Positions 1-10,863 are shown, counted from the first letter of the stretch. The stretch is DNA of 30,700 bases from Ectocarpus siliculosus (GCA_000310025.1 FN649746.1:1130234-1160933); one strand, 5' to 3'. The notes: generated from the letters alone by a model not told the origin. Made by a program: numbers and translations.

Positions 1-38
1 ACCAACCCCCCGCTGCCAACTGACGATCCTCCTTGCAG

Positions 39-134
39 GCGTTGCGATCAACCTTGGATATGTTCAAAGCAATGGATGGCGATGGCGGTGGAGCCGGAGG
101 GGGTTTGGTCGGAGGAGAGCCTTCCATTTTCTAG
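39..134 (+). CDS. Possible last coding exon of an unidentified plus-strand gene
   Basis: This is a weak candidate. A pyrimidine-rich stretch ending in ccttgcag at 31-38 looks like a splice acceptor. It is followed by 31 codons in phase 0 (ALRSTLDMFKAMDGDGGG, then a Gly-rich end) and a TAG at 132-134. The piece LDMFKAMDGDGGG slightly recalls an EF-hand loop, but it is too short and degenerate to name. The rest of the gene would lie left of the window. The longer open frame at 76-330 covers the same bases in another frame and has no recognisable content. It could equally be noncoding. Confidence 0.2.
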   Translation, partial: ALRSTLDMFKAMDGDGGGAGGGLVGGEPSIF

Positions 135-1785
135 GAAGGGGTTAAAACCAGGAGGCATATCTTGTCGCTGGAGGAGACAGCAACTGCTGTTGGAATCTGA
201 AGGAGGCTTTCGTGTGGGTATTGTAGTGGATCGATTTCCTGTTGCTCGGGGAAGTACAGTCGCGAACGTTGACACGATCCGTCGACGTACAGTTGTAGGC
301 AGCAAGGCCATCATCAAGCATCAGGAGTAGAAAAAAAAGAGAGAGCGTAACTTTACAACGCCCACGGTAGGCATGCAGACAGACCTGCCTGCCGACCAAT
401 CCGAAACGCACGGTGAGGATGGACCAACTGCTCTTCTTGTCCGAACTATGTACACGCACAAAGAAAATCGTCTGAAACCCGATACGATAGGCACTACTAA
501 CGACGTGACCGGTTCAAGTGCACCCGCGGTAGCAACACCACTCGTTTTTTTTCGGCGTGTTGCCGGGGCGACAGGGAAGCCCACGGTGTTCCATGGCGCA
601 AAGAATTGGGGTTATTTGGCACGCTGCATTTTGCTCTCGCGGAACGCGTGCCGGACGTTCCTCACCAAAATTTGGCGCGACGCGTGTTTTAAAGTCTCGA
701 TTGGATTTTCTGGATGGCGTAGGTGGTGTAAGCGCGCGCTCTCCCCTCCGTACAAGTTTGGCGCCAAAAGTCTTCGCAGGATTTTTAGAAACCGCGTCTA
801 TCTTCTCCTCCACAGCCAAGTTATTCGTTTTTCGATTTCGAACCCCCCCCAAATGACACACACCAAAAGCTAAGAAAAAAAAACAAACACAACACATTTA
901 AGCCAACGCCCAGCGGCCTGAGTAGCCATCGCATCGCCCGTCTTACAAGACTGTTAACATATCGGCAGCAAATCTCAGCTTCACTGTGTACGTGCGCGCT
1001 GCGTGCTTGTGTTGGCGCGCAGATGCTCAGGGGGCAAATATGACGGCGCGACGAAAACTTGTCTAAGGCGCCCAGAAACACGGATCGAAAAACGCAATTA
1101 CAAAAGAACGGTCATGGTACAAACCTATTTTCCATGCACATCAATTTGTCAAGTCACACATAGCGGCAGTCCTGTGATGGCTGAGGTCGTGTGTCCCATC
1201 CCGTTGGAGACGAACCACTGGTCAATCAGGTTGCGCTTAGATCCATGGCAGGGGAGGGCGCTCGTTTGGCGTACCTTTGAAAGAGAAAAAGTTGGGAGTA
1301 CAAACTACGAAGTCGGGGTAAGTTCGTTCCGAGCCTCTCGATCCCCTCCTCCCACCAAAAACAAAGTCCAAGTCACGGTCCCCCTGGTGGTCCCCTGTCT
1401 ATGCTACATTTGTTCCTCTCCTGGTCCTGCGGTACTACAGTTGAGCCACCAGTACGGTGTCATCATCGGTGTTGCTGCAACCACGTAAGGCGCGGTGCTT
1501 CAATATTACCGCACCGTGGTCGTCGGAAGACGATTTCCTTCCGAAGCCACATACAACCACAGTGTCCCAACCAAAAAGCGGGCAACAACCCTATTGGTTG
1601 TCCTTCGGCCATAGAGTGCCTACGAGCTGGCAGACATGCCCCCAACACACTGTAGCTGCGGCCCAGCGGCTGGAGAAAGTCGGACAGGGATAGGCGGCTG
1701 ATGGTGGCGGCGGTTAGGATAACTCTGCTCGTTGTTTGACCTTTCCCCCCCACGACAAAACATTCCTACCCCCCCCCCCCCCCCT

Positions 1786-1878
1786 AGCCTGGTCCGGTGA
1801 GAACCCGGCGTGCTCCGTCCCGGCTTTGCAGGGATGCGAGGTCAATGGTCAAACGACTACGGCATGCACGACTATGAG
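1786..1878 (+). repeat. Dispersed repeat, copy A (about 93 bp)
   Basis: The segment starts agcctggtcc, runs through cccggcgtgctccgtc, ggatgcgaggtcaatg and cgactacggcatgcacg, and ends ctatgag. A second copy at 2242-2334 matches it along its whole length with scattered substitutions. Shorter relatives occur at 24320-24377 and 16932-16947. No open frame is shared between copies, and I do not recognise the family. Confidence 0.75.
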
Positions 1879-2241
1879 TAAACCCCCCCCCCTCCCCGAT
1901 CAAACCCGGTAAAGGACGGGCGCCTATGTGGGAGTTTCACGTCCATCGTTGGTTGGTTGTGCACGGCTCACCGTCAAGGACAGGGGGGGCAGAGGCATCG
2001 AAGGAGAGTTACAACGCCCGGGGTGATCATACAAAAACTCCCCAATCCACAAACGACAAGCCGTCACGTGGCGGTAGGCAATATCACTATTACCAGCAGC
2101 CCCGTGGCGACGCATCTTCTCTAGGGTTGCCCTGGTCGCTCAACCCTCCCGCCCCGTTCGTAGTCCAGAAAGCCCGGCCGGAAGATCCCCAGCGCCTTTA
2201 TGCGACTCTCCGCGCGAGCAGTTCACGCTTGGTGATGTGAA

Positions 2242-2334
2242 AGCCTGGTCCAATAAAAACCCGGCGTGCTCCGTCGCGGCTTTGTGTGGATGCGAGGTCA
2301 ATGATCTAACGACTACGGCATGCACGGCTATGAG
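2242..2334 (+). repeat. Dispersed repeat, copy B (about 93 bp)
   Basis: This is the second full-length copy of the repeat at 1786-1878, in the same orientation and 456 bp downstream. Differences are substitutions such as gtcccgg/gtcgcgg and gcaggg/tgtgg. With copy A it forms a direct repeat flanking about 360 bp of unrelated sequence. Confidence 0.75.
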
Positions 2335-3103
2335 CACACTCCCCGCCCGGCTCAGGCGCCGAGAAATTCGAACGAGACTGAGGTTCTCGCGCCGGTACGT
2401 CATCGCACCTCGTCCTCCGTGCACCTGCCGGCGAGTTGGTCGGAACAATGGCGATTGGTGAAGGCTCGCTTGCCGTGCGTGGGTTGGATATCCGCTGCAG
2501 TTGTTTCGATTTTTCTCTGGGGATCAGAATGTGTCTCCAAACACAAGGACATCCAAGAACACGCACGCACACGCGTTGTAGAACGAGCGATAGATATGCA
2601 CCTATCGTCACACTTTCGGTCATCTTTCAGAGCAGTTCGCCATAAGGGACACCGTCAATACCGCAAGGCATGCAGCAGTTGCTTCAGGTCTCGAAGGTCT
2701 GCCTCATATGGGGCAAAATGTTACGTCGACAGTCGACATAGAGTCTACGTTGTACGTAGAGTCTACGTTGTTGACCACGGATCCCGGGACGTCTTCTTAT
2801 TTTGTGACGATAAAAACAACGACAGCAGCGAGGAGCAAAGAAAAAACTGCTGGTGTAACTGGAGTCTGGGATGTCTTCACAGAATAGAATGAACGGAAGG
2901 AACATCTTCCAAAGCCTACAAAGAGTGACAGAAAAACAGAACACTAAATCGAGATGTCCACGCCTTTCGCCAAAGCTAAAAAAAACAAGAAACAGCAAGA
3001 CCCAAGAAATGACAGGTCATGTGGCGCACTTCATCAACGAGCCCCCGAAACGAACAATATTTCGCAACCAAAAAACTGGAACACGAGCCAGCGAGACCGC
3101 AGC

Positions 3104-3283
3104 TCACATGAGGTTCGGAACGCCTTCAGCGATGGGAAACCTTCGTCCGGTCTCGGGACAGACGAGAGTGCCCTCCACGACGTGCATGTCCATCAAGACG
3201 CGATGCAAAGCCTCCAAGAAAGAAGAGTCTTCCAGAAGCTCCGGCGTTAACGCTGGTGGGAGAGACCCCTCGGGCATGCCAAC
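3104..3283 (-). CDS. TRMT112: TRMT112 exon 3 (C-terminal core and stop)
   Basis: This exon has 59 codons and a TGA at 3106-3104. It opens VGMPEGSLPPALTPELLED after acceptor ccgtccag and contains FLEALHRVLMDMHVVEGTLV and CPETGRRFPIAEGVPNLM. This is the most conserved part of the family (human: IEGTL.CPESGR.FPI.RGIPN). Confidence 0.93.
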   Translation of the reverse strand, partial: VGMPEGSLPPALTPELLEDSSFLEALHRVLMDMHVVEGTLVCPETGRRFPIAEGVPNLM

Positions 3284-3337
3284 CTGGACGGAGGAGCACA
3301 CGGGGCCAGCCACCGAAGGGAAGATGTTTACAAGAGA

Positions 3338-3381
<44 letters not shown>

Positions 3382-5286
3382 GTAAGGCAACACGTTTCAT
3401 CGCGAGAGTTTCACACACCATATCTGTCTGTCCGTCGGAAGGCAAACGTTTCTTTGCGAGAGTTTCACACACGATGTCCGCCTGTCCGTCGGAAGGCGCA
3501 CGATTTTTTATAAGAGTTTCACACAAGACACCAGTCTGTCTTTCGTAAGACACAAGGTTTATTGCGGTAGGGCTGGTCAGATACAGAAAATCGCCGTGAC
3601 ACAATACGCGTGTGTTTTCACGCAGAGCTTGTACTCTTCTTGTTATGCCTTACCCTGTTGATGATGAAACAAGAAAAAGGGGCTGAAAGAAGAAAACAGG
3701 TTAGTTGGTTTCCCTGTGAGGTACTCTGGAACAATTCTCACATCGGATTTGGACGCCCGAAAACCATTACACTAGACTCTTGAATAGTCTCCGCTTAAGA
3801 TAGGACCATAGCAGTTGGACGGAATCAGGGCCAAAGTCCTCACCTTGAAGGGGTTGTGGCTTGTTTTCTTGTTTGTTTTAGAAATTAGACGTTTTTTCAG
3901 CTACAACAGCCAAGCGTGCGGTTTCAGGTTAGAGACGGGGAAACACGATTCCGCTCCACTACATCTTCAGGAGCAAACCTATGTCCAATTTTCATGAATG
4001 CGAACGCTGGCGAGATGTTGGACCTGTTCCACAGGTCGATTGATCCACAACCAAGGGGGTGCGAGACCCTGCCGATACATGCAAAGAAAATCTCCAAGAG
4101 AACTTTCCAACCCAACCCTCTCCCGGTGTATCGGTTGCGAGGGCAGATCCGCCGTTGACAGGCAGAGTACAGCGCGTCAGCGATCAATCGCACCTTTGTT
4201 CATATTGCTCACGTTGGATGTCTGTGGGTTGCAGCAGTAGTGTTTATGGGCCTGACAAAGAGACTCAGACTTGATACTGCTTGTTGTTATTGGTGGTACG
4301 GTCGGGGGTAAGAGCAGGGTCTGTAATAGGGCTACTGTATTGTAGGATTAGGGCAGGTGGGTTTGATGGCAAGCCCATGCAAACATCACCATGTATTTCT
4401 GCGCCACTCAAAACAACACGCATCGGGGGTACACGCCATACCCGACAAGCGTTTGCATGATGCGGAGAGACGTAAATAGACGGACAACTTCCTGCACAAG
4501 CGTGTTTTTGGCTGAAAACTAAAAGTGCGACACAATCTGGCCGCGACCGTCGCTTCAACAACAGTGATACCGGACTGCTGCCAGGAAGAATTGAGCATCG
4601 CTACATACATACCTCGGCTGCCGCTTTGCAGAGCGCCCCCCAGTCCAAAGTGGTCGCCATGTGCTTGACGAACTCTTCTTTGACCTCTGATTCCACCATC
4701 TGGACGGTAGCGGGGTAAGGACGCCGAGAGAGGGAGAGAGGGAGATGGTTACTGTAGGAAGAGGGCAGGAGCTACTTGTAAAACGAAAAGACAGACTCCT
4801 GCTGTAAGAGAGGTAGATGTTGATAAAGATCCCAGGTCCTAGAGTCTTCAGCAGTGTCGTTTCCATCCTGCCTTGTATTCACCGAGGCTGGAATAGAACG
4901 TGGCAGAATACGAACAGATTTAAGGCAACCTCGAGCTTTGTGGGAGCCCACATGGTCATTGGCATCCACAATCTCCGTGCCACTTCGTTTCTAACGTACA
5001 CACCAGAGACCCCGCCTGCGTTAGCGGAGAATGAGGACACTACACTCAAAACGAGGGAATCCCGCACGGAGGCACGAGCTATCACTCCTCCAGCAGTATC
5101 AGAGATAATAGCCTACAAAGACAAATACCATGCCGACGATAAGCTCTGCTGTTTGGAGGGACCTCGTTAGTCCTGTGGTGTCTTGTCTTGTCTAACCTGT
5201 ACGTCGGTCGCCTCGATGCGTAAGGGGTAGCCCTCCACCACTCCCTTCATCGGTGATCGGAGAACATTGTGCGTGAGCAGGCGCAT
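3104..5286 (-). CDS. TRMT112: TRMT112/Trm112 family methyltransferase activator, three exons
   Basis: Joining 5286-5197, 4699-4613 and 3283-3104 gives a 118-residue protein. It begins MRLLTHNVLRSPMKGVVEGY and ends with the family signature HVVEGTLVCPETGRRFPI then AEGVPNLM. Trm112 proteins are usually about 120-135 residues. They are obligate partners that stabilise and activate SAM-dependent methyltransferases: Trm9/ALKBH8 and Trm11 on tRNA, Bud23 on 18S rRNA, and Mtq2 on the release factor eRF1. They act in cytoplasm and nucleus. Both introns have GT-AG ends (gttaga...cag and gtatgt...cag) and fall in phase 0. The start is the conserved family MRLLTHN; the frame stays open upstream but is not conserved. 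Only one cysteine lies in the core, so this looks like the zinc-free type seen in humans rather than the yeast zinc-binding type. A GTGAGC overlapping the stop could in principle extend the gene by another exon. Confidence 0.93.
3338..3378. repeat. (TGTC)n microsatellite
   Basis: About ten perfect tetranucleotide units inside TRMT112 intron 2, directly abutting the 54-bp minisatellite whose units themselves end in tgtctgtc. The microsatellite may have grown from that end. Confidence 0.95.
3379..3570. repeat. 54-bp minisatellite, about 3.5 units
   Basis: The landmark gagtttcaca starts at 3406, 3460 and 3514, exactly 54 bp apart. Each unit also carries cgt(c/a)(g)gaaggc and a tgtctgtc-like end. 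Because 54 is a multiple of three, frames stay open through the array on both strands and mimic an 18-residue protein repeat. It lies within TRMT112 intron 2, so I read it as noncoding. Confidence 0.9.
4613..4699 (-). CDS. TRMT112: TRMT112 exon 2
   Basis: Twenty-nine codons (MVESEVKEEFVKHMATTLDW, then GALCKAAAE) between acceptor ccgtccag and donor gtatgt. EFVKHM...LDW...L..AA corresponds to the family's F-(I/V)-x-x-M-x-x-x-(L/V)-(D/E)-W helix. Phase is 0 on both sides. Confidence 0.9.
5197..5286 (-). CDS. TRMT112: TRMT112 exon 1 (start codon)
   Basis: Thirty codons from the ATG at 5286-5284 to TDVQ, then donor gttaga. The residues match the N-terminal strand and helix of Trm112, in which LLTHN, LRSP, G-x-P-L and IEA are conserved. 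Confidence 0.92.
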
Positions 5287-8200
5287 AGCGAAACCCAGCG
5301 GCGGCAGGCGATGGCCGATTGACAGCAGCAGGTAACCCTCCTTTCGGTCTTCGTCGGGTCCAAGCGGCACGCGCAGGCGCGCGGGTGTGTGGTCGTGTGG
5401 TCAGTTGGTGTCCCAGGGCTCCGTGTGTGACAACTCGATAACTCTGTGAAGTGGCGGTTCGTGTACGGAACCAGTTCTTCTATGCTTGGTTCGAATTTCG
5501 GCCCGGTATACCAGCCTGTTGCGGTGTTTCAGTGCAGCAGTACACTTCTGCTACACTGCTGTACGTAAGCTGTGCGGTGTTCGAACACACAGCACAGGCC
5601 TGCGCCCTACTTATATCTCTGGTTTAGATGTACGGGTTCGGGGGAGGAGGAGAACGCCGGAGTAGACTTTCCGAGGAGGAAGGAAACAGATGTCCCTCTA
5701 AACGAACAGCAGTTAGTTATTGTTTAGTTTCACCAGTCAGTTCCTTTATTGCACGATCCAATCTTGGGTGTGTTGATTGGTATCTATGTCGAAAATTGAG
5801 CCAACATGATGGGTACCGAGTTGGCTTGAAACTTTGATAAATCGCTTCATCAGCTGACTGTTGAGCTCGGAAAACCCTTGTGGGCAGTTATTGCCGATCG
5901 CGGATGGTTTCGGTTTATGTCTCTGGCGATGGACAAGCTCATCGGGCCGTCACCACTCTCTCCGCCCACACAACTTTACCTGAAACTGCGGTGCGAGCGA
6001 TGTCCACCCGGGCGCCTATGCTGTGGCATGGAAGTCCCCGCAAGGCTTTCGGCCGTGCGCGACGACGTGTCGCAGTCGACCTCCCAGAGTGCCGAGGGCC
6101 GTCCAGGTGCTGCCGGAAGGCAACGGTAAGGCGTGGACGTACGTACTGATGAGAGGTCCTGTGCGTTGAAGGCCATCAGCTTCGGTGGGGGTTGTGAGGG
6201 GGTGGGGGAATGCGAGCGAGACTGAGAGGGAGGAAAACGAGGAATGGGGAACACGAGAGAAAAGGCTACCTTCCGAGATTTCGATGGCGCCGCCCGGCTG
6301 TGTCGAGGCTCTCAGATTGTCAACTTCTTCGTTACGGGCTCAGTGCTTTTCTTGCGCAAGCATAGTCAACATCTATGCTTGCTGCCAGCCAAATGTATCC
6401 ACAGCCGTTATGATATCTAGACTAAATAACCTTGCGGAGACTTGATTTTTAAATAGGATTTGAGGCAAAACTGGGAACATTTAATGCGAGAAAGCGCAAG
6501 ATGGTCCTCAATACTTGACTCATGCAAATTCAACACCTCTTCCATCACCCACGAGTGCTCCACAGGTGTCCCCGTGTGCCATGTGTTTACATCAAGCCGC
6601 CAACCACATCCTGCTGCTGCCCCTCACCGTGAGTACGACAAGCCACTACTCACTCACCTAAGATACACTATAAAAGAGGGAACTTCCCAACCACAACACA
6701 CACACTTGCGGATTGCAGTAGTCTACAACTGTAGTAGTCTACATGGGACATCAGCCACGACTTCTTTTCACAATGGAAGATGGCAGTACAGTATTGGGAT
6801 TACCCTAAGCGTGCGGGGTTCTCAACAAGGTTGCAACCTGGGAGACATTGGTTTGGGTAAAGGCACCATCCTTATCCTCCTGCCAGAGTTCGACACCAAA
6901 CCGCCAGGCACACGAGCGAAGATCATTGCATATGTACGTCGTCGACGAAATTATTGCTTCCTACCACCGGATTCGCAACAAACATCGACGACGCGATCAC
7001 TGTTGTTATAGCCTGGATGGGGACCGTCTTCCCAAGAAGGGAACAGAGCTCAGCCTTTGTTAGAAAGGGTTACCCATTTGACTACATAGGCAGCGCTGAC
7101 TGAGTAGGCTAATGGGTAAGCCTTTCTAACAAGCCTCCCTACAGGCAACGTACTCTTTCCGAGCGGAGTCCCTTTGGCTTCTTCCTCGAAAACAGCCGAA
7201 AGGGAAAACCTCGGGCAGACTGGCCTATCTCAATCGCCGAAGGTGGGATTCCAGTAGTAGTACAGAACGTGCCGCACTAAAGAACCCCTTAGTTTCGGCC
7301 GGGGCTGGAATTCGTTCTCGGTTGCTAGGGTCATGCTACGAATGATCGCCAATACTGGTGTGTTTTATTTAGTGTAGGGGTTATTAACGGAGCTCACAAA
7401 CAGTGCTCAAGTTCTTAAACTCTGATTTTGTGAGAGCCAATTTCTTAACTCCTGGGTTCTCAAGGTGGCGCGTTCTGTAGCAGGAGTTCCTACGGGAACT
7501 GGTGAATGTCTAATAACGCGAATGACTTCGTTCTTGACCGTTCTGGCGGCGAACTAGCAGAACTAATCCGCCGTCTTGCACCGCTTGAGCATGTCCAAGC
7601 CGTTTTTCAGCCTCTTCGTTTATCTGCCTTGCTACGTCTGAACCATCCGTTGAAAACCATTCCAACCGCCCTCACCGAAACAGCCAACAACAACGCAGAT
7701 GACAGCAGGTTGGTTTGGGTTATGGCGAAGATCCTCCTTGGCAAAACATCAGACACAACTTTTCCTTGCCCTCGTCAGGCGCCACACGTTTGGGTCGAAC
7801 AAAAAGCGCTCAAAGTGTTCGGCGGGTGACCAGACGTTAACGCCCTAGCAGCCGTTCTGTGTGGAGATACGTAGACGTGCTTCTATCATACCAGAGCACA
7901 GTCAAACTGACATGCCCGGAGCCCGAGCAGAGGTGAGCCATGAGAGCCCAATGGTGAGGTTACTCTTAACTCCCAAATCATCAGATCTCACACGTACCAA
8001 CCCCCAAGGCCCCGTGTATCATAACGACCGCCGTGTGTACCAAAAAAAAGTGGCGGGCAAGCGCTCGTATTCCAACAGTCCGTACCCAGATGCGTTTTGC
8101 CCATGCGAAAAGCCGGTTCCAAAATGAATGTACTGTTCAATATACTTCCAAAACTGAAAATTAACAATACCCAAAACTAAAACCCCACCCACCTAACCGC

Positions 8201-8574
8201 CTATTACTCTTTCGTGTAGCAAGTAGGTAGGATCTCTGGCTTATTTTCGGCACATCCCTCGTCCCGCCAAAAGAAAATCATCACGGCGCTGCCAGGGCTT
8301 TCACAGGGTCTGCAACCTCCAGGTCTTTCATAGGGTTCTCAATCGCGCAGGGTATGTCCGCGAGGACACTTCAGGCAACCCCTCTCTCACAGGGTACCGG
8401 CAGGCATCGATAGGGCCGCAAACAAGTCCCTGTAGGAAAATACTCAGCCATAGCTGGTTGGCCACCGATGCTGTGACAATTCAAGATGCTCCCCACGTCT
8501 ATCACCGTGTCCTGGCGCGAAAATTAACGGCCGTGCTGGACAACTTTTCCCGACATATCCAAGGAGTAATTACT
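5287..8574. other. Region without a supportable gene between TRMT112 and the NB-ARC gene
   Basis: The right side of TRMT112 exon 1 should hold its 5' UTR and promoter; I see no clear TATA box. Two small imperfect hairpins lie near 5530-5558 and 5570-5596. Open frames at 5878-6129, 6460-7011, 7506-7829 and 7861-8127 show no recognisable domain. A foldback sequence lies at 7057-7132. The bases just below 8575 are the 3' flank of the NB-ARC gene. Confidence 0.5.
7057..7132. repeat. Inverted repeat: 22-bp stem, 32-nt loop
   Basis: The left arm is ttgttagaaagg...acccatt at 7057-7078. The right arm aatgggtaagcctttctaac..., 7111-7132, pairs with it at 21 of 22 positions. A 32-nt loop separates them. 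It could be a foldback remnant of a transposable element or a small hairpin RNA precursor; the sequence alone does not decide. Confidence 0.8.
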
Positions 8575-9444
8575 TCACGAGATCACACAGATATCCGGAA
8601 CATCGTCCCTGCACTGCGTAGAGCGCCTAAACAAATCCTCCACCTCCTCCACCGGCCGCCCTGCCTCTCGCGCACACATACCCAGTTCAGAGAGCACGTT
8701 GGCCATCCACCTATTACTGTCACTTTCTTCGCGGTGCTCCATGATATCCAGCGACCGCCTCAAAAGTAGCTCCCCCTCCTCGACGCGCTTAGACTCTCGT
8801 GCGCAAACACCCAGCTCATACAATGTAAGGCCTGTTTCCAAGTCTGGATCCAGGTTGTTGGTCTCCTGCATCTTTAGGGCTTGTCTCATCATTTCCTCCG
8901 CATTGTCTATACAGCCCCTTTTTCGAGCGCACACTCCTACCTCACGTAGCGTTCTCGCCACCCCAGCACCCGCCGGGACCTGCTGTGCTTCGTTGAGTGC
9001 CAGACTTTGACTTAACAACCCTTCCGCCTCTTCAAGGCGCTTTGCCCGATGAAGGACTACGCCCAGATCGTGGAGTGCCCTGGCGACCCACACATCCTGG
9101 GGGCCTAGCCTGGCCTTGAAAAGAACCAGACAGCGCCCCAATACCGTTTTCATCTCTCTGTCATTAGGTACATCCCCAAAATGTACAAATGACTAAAAGC
9201 GACAAATCCCTTCCAGATTCTTCCTCTTGCTCCATGGCGAGCAAGTATGGCATGACGCTTTCAAACAACTTCTCTCGCCACTCGGCCTCTTCTACGATGC
9301 TGCTCTTTTCACGGGCGCAAGTGATCAGGTGGAGCAGCGATCCAACCATATTTTTATCACCATGTAACGCCCTAAAACGGTGCGCTCGTCGCCGCCATCG
9401 AGAAATTGGTTCCACCAGTTGCTGACGCCGAGTGATCGATGCCA
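8575..9444 (-). pseudogene. NB-ARC gene exon 2, linker and TPR part
   Basis: Near 9353, at an A-run, the reading shifts into MVGSLLHLITCAREKSSIVE and ends at a stop at 9166-9164. One frame over, GDVPNDREMKTVLGRCL resumes and leads into TPRs. Three full units of exactly 42 residues follow, starting ARALHDLGVVLHRAKRLEEA, ARTLREVGVCARKRGCIDNA and GLTLYELGVCARESKRVEEG. A partial fourth starts MANVLSELGMCAREAGR, with a one-residue insertion, and ends at TGA. There is no intron between units. TPRs form helix-turn-helix solenoids that bind other proteins. Confidence 0.82.
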
Positions 9445-10863
9445 CATGGTGCTAGCTCTCTCCCAGGCTTCGTGCGCTTCTTCAGCTTTTGCCACCGCCA
9501 CTACGGATTCTTGGAGCAAGGGGTCTGAGTCGTCCATCTCAGCAAGCGCGGCCTCGTATGGGCAGGTTTTATCCCAACCCTCTCCACCAACCTGTTCCAC
9601 ACCCAAACATCGACGCCTGATATTGTCAGCAGGGTGGGATCTGAGATAATTTAGCGAAGAGATGTATCCCACCCACCTCCTCAACGCATGCCGACGCACA
9701 TCTCCACGATCCATGAGGCTTTCCCTTGCGAATTCCGAGTGTGCATCGTGCATGTAGTAGGCGCTTTCTGTCGACCTCAGGACAGACCAGCGTTCCAAAA
9801 CGTCCAACACCCGTCCGTGCCACCGATTCCTCGTCCTCAGCGGTTGGATCCCGATCATAAAGCAGCAACGCAGCATCATGTACTTGGAAGTCTTGGCCAT
9901 CCGGCAAAACAGCAAGCGACAAGTACAGACGCTGCACGCGCTCGTCGTTCGACCCGATGGCAAGATCCTCCAAGCCGGCCTGGAGAATGGCCTTCCTCCG
10001 ATTCCCTCGAGCACCATCCGCTGTGCCATCTTGGCGATCTCGGCGCGCACCTTTGCAGCCGCATCTGACCAAGCCGCTCGGTCGTGCCTCCCGCGAACGG
10101 TGCTCCACCGACCCACGAACGCCAGTTCCATCGCCACGCGGCTGCACAGATCGATCAGATCAACAGCATCGTCGGGCAAGCGCACTTCTGGGGGTAGCTC
10201 TGCGGCGCTCCTCAGCACGGACTCCGCATCTCCCGAGGACGGCTCGTCCACTCGCACGGGCACTCCTAGTGCTCCAGTCACCAGCTCTTCATGGCGGGTC
10301 GACAGGAGAACTGTCATTCCGGTCTTCAGCAGCATTGATACCACCTCCTTCTCCCACAGGTTGTCCGCCACTACAAGACACTTCAACCCTTTGCCCCCGT
10401 GACCGTTCTACATCCTCTGCTTGATGTAGGCATCAGCATTGTCACCAGATTCATTGGGTCGACCACCCACACAGCCCCCGATATCCTCGTGCACCATACG
10501 GGCCAGCTGCAGCATCAAGGATGGGAGACGTTTGTTCGCGCCGTAGTTAACCGCCAACCACACGATACCATCAGAGAAGGACTCCCTCACCACGTTGCTC
10601 CCAACAAGCTCGGACGCGGCAGTGGTCTTGCCCGCCCCGCTGTCACCCACGAGTCCGACCAAGTGCGGTCCTGCTTCACCCGTAAGCGCCTCAACCACCG
10701 TGTCCATCACATGGCGGCGCTCAACGTGCCAGCTCTTGCGCATTGGCGTGCCCTGGGGAATATCCGCCTTCTTGGTCGGCGGCTTAGGCAGGCGATCAAT
10801 GACTATTTCTTGGTTTGCCAAGAGCTCCTTCTGAGCGGCCGCTTGATCGGAGACCATTTGTTC
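9445..10863 (-). pseudogene. NB-ARC gene exon 2, nucleotide-binding part with lesions
   Basis: The exon starts EQMVSDQAAAQ after acceptor cag, then LLANQEIVIDRLPKPPT, then the P-loop GLVGDSGAGKTTAASELV. After YIKQRM comes TAG (10410-10408), and the same frame resumes NGHGGKGLKCLVVADNLW. This makes it a single nonsense change and not an intron; no GT-AG pair of usable length surrounds it. Near 10003 the reading moves to a second frame (NRRKAILQAGLEDLAIGSND, then ERVQRLYLSLAVLPDG). It returns near 9818 to LDVLERWSVLRSTESAYYMH, then DAHSEFARESLMDRGD. The Walker-B-like motif has D-N rather than D-D. It continues into the linker toward the TPRs. Confidence 0.82.

Larger units (their letters stand above)
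135..3103. other. Region without a supportable gene
   Basis: Open frames of up to 190 codons occur on both strands, but none shows a recognisable domain, family-like composition or convincing exon borders. The region contains poly-C runs (for example 1769-1784 and around 1884), two copies of a dispersed repeat (1786-1878 and 2242-2334) and short near-palindromic GTAGAGTCTACGTTGT repeats around 2750-2775. The part just below 3104 is the expected 3' flank or 3' UTR of the TRMT112 gene. Confidence 0.5.

Noticed and set aside
373-873. 166-codon plus-strand open frame
   Set aside because: No domain, no family-like pattern, no supporting splice or neighbour context.
2860-2998. Fourth TRMT112 exon (LWKMFLPFILF...)
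   Set aside because: A good acceptor exists, but the residues are unlike any Trm112 tail and the family normally ends near the TGA found at 3106-3104.
3379-3570. 18-residue protein repeat or CRISPR-like array
   Set aside because: It is a 54-bp DNA minisatellite without unique spacers, inside an intron of TRMT112; open frames follow from the unit length.
6460-7011. 183-codon plus-strand open frame
   Set aside because: Composition looks like chance reading; no motif or exon borders recognised.
7506-7829. 107-codon plus-strand frame starting MSNNANDF
   Set aside because: It has a weak leucine-rich look (LAELIRRLAPLEHVQ), but no repeat period and no match I can name; not supportable as a gene.
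10387-10430. Short intron removing the TAG in the NB-ARC exon
   Set aside because: The only GT near the stop would give an intron of about 20-30 bases, and the frame continues naturally past the TAG as NGHGGKGLKCLVV.
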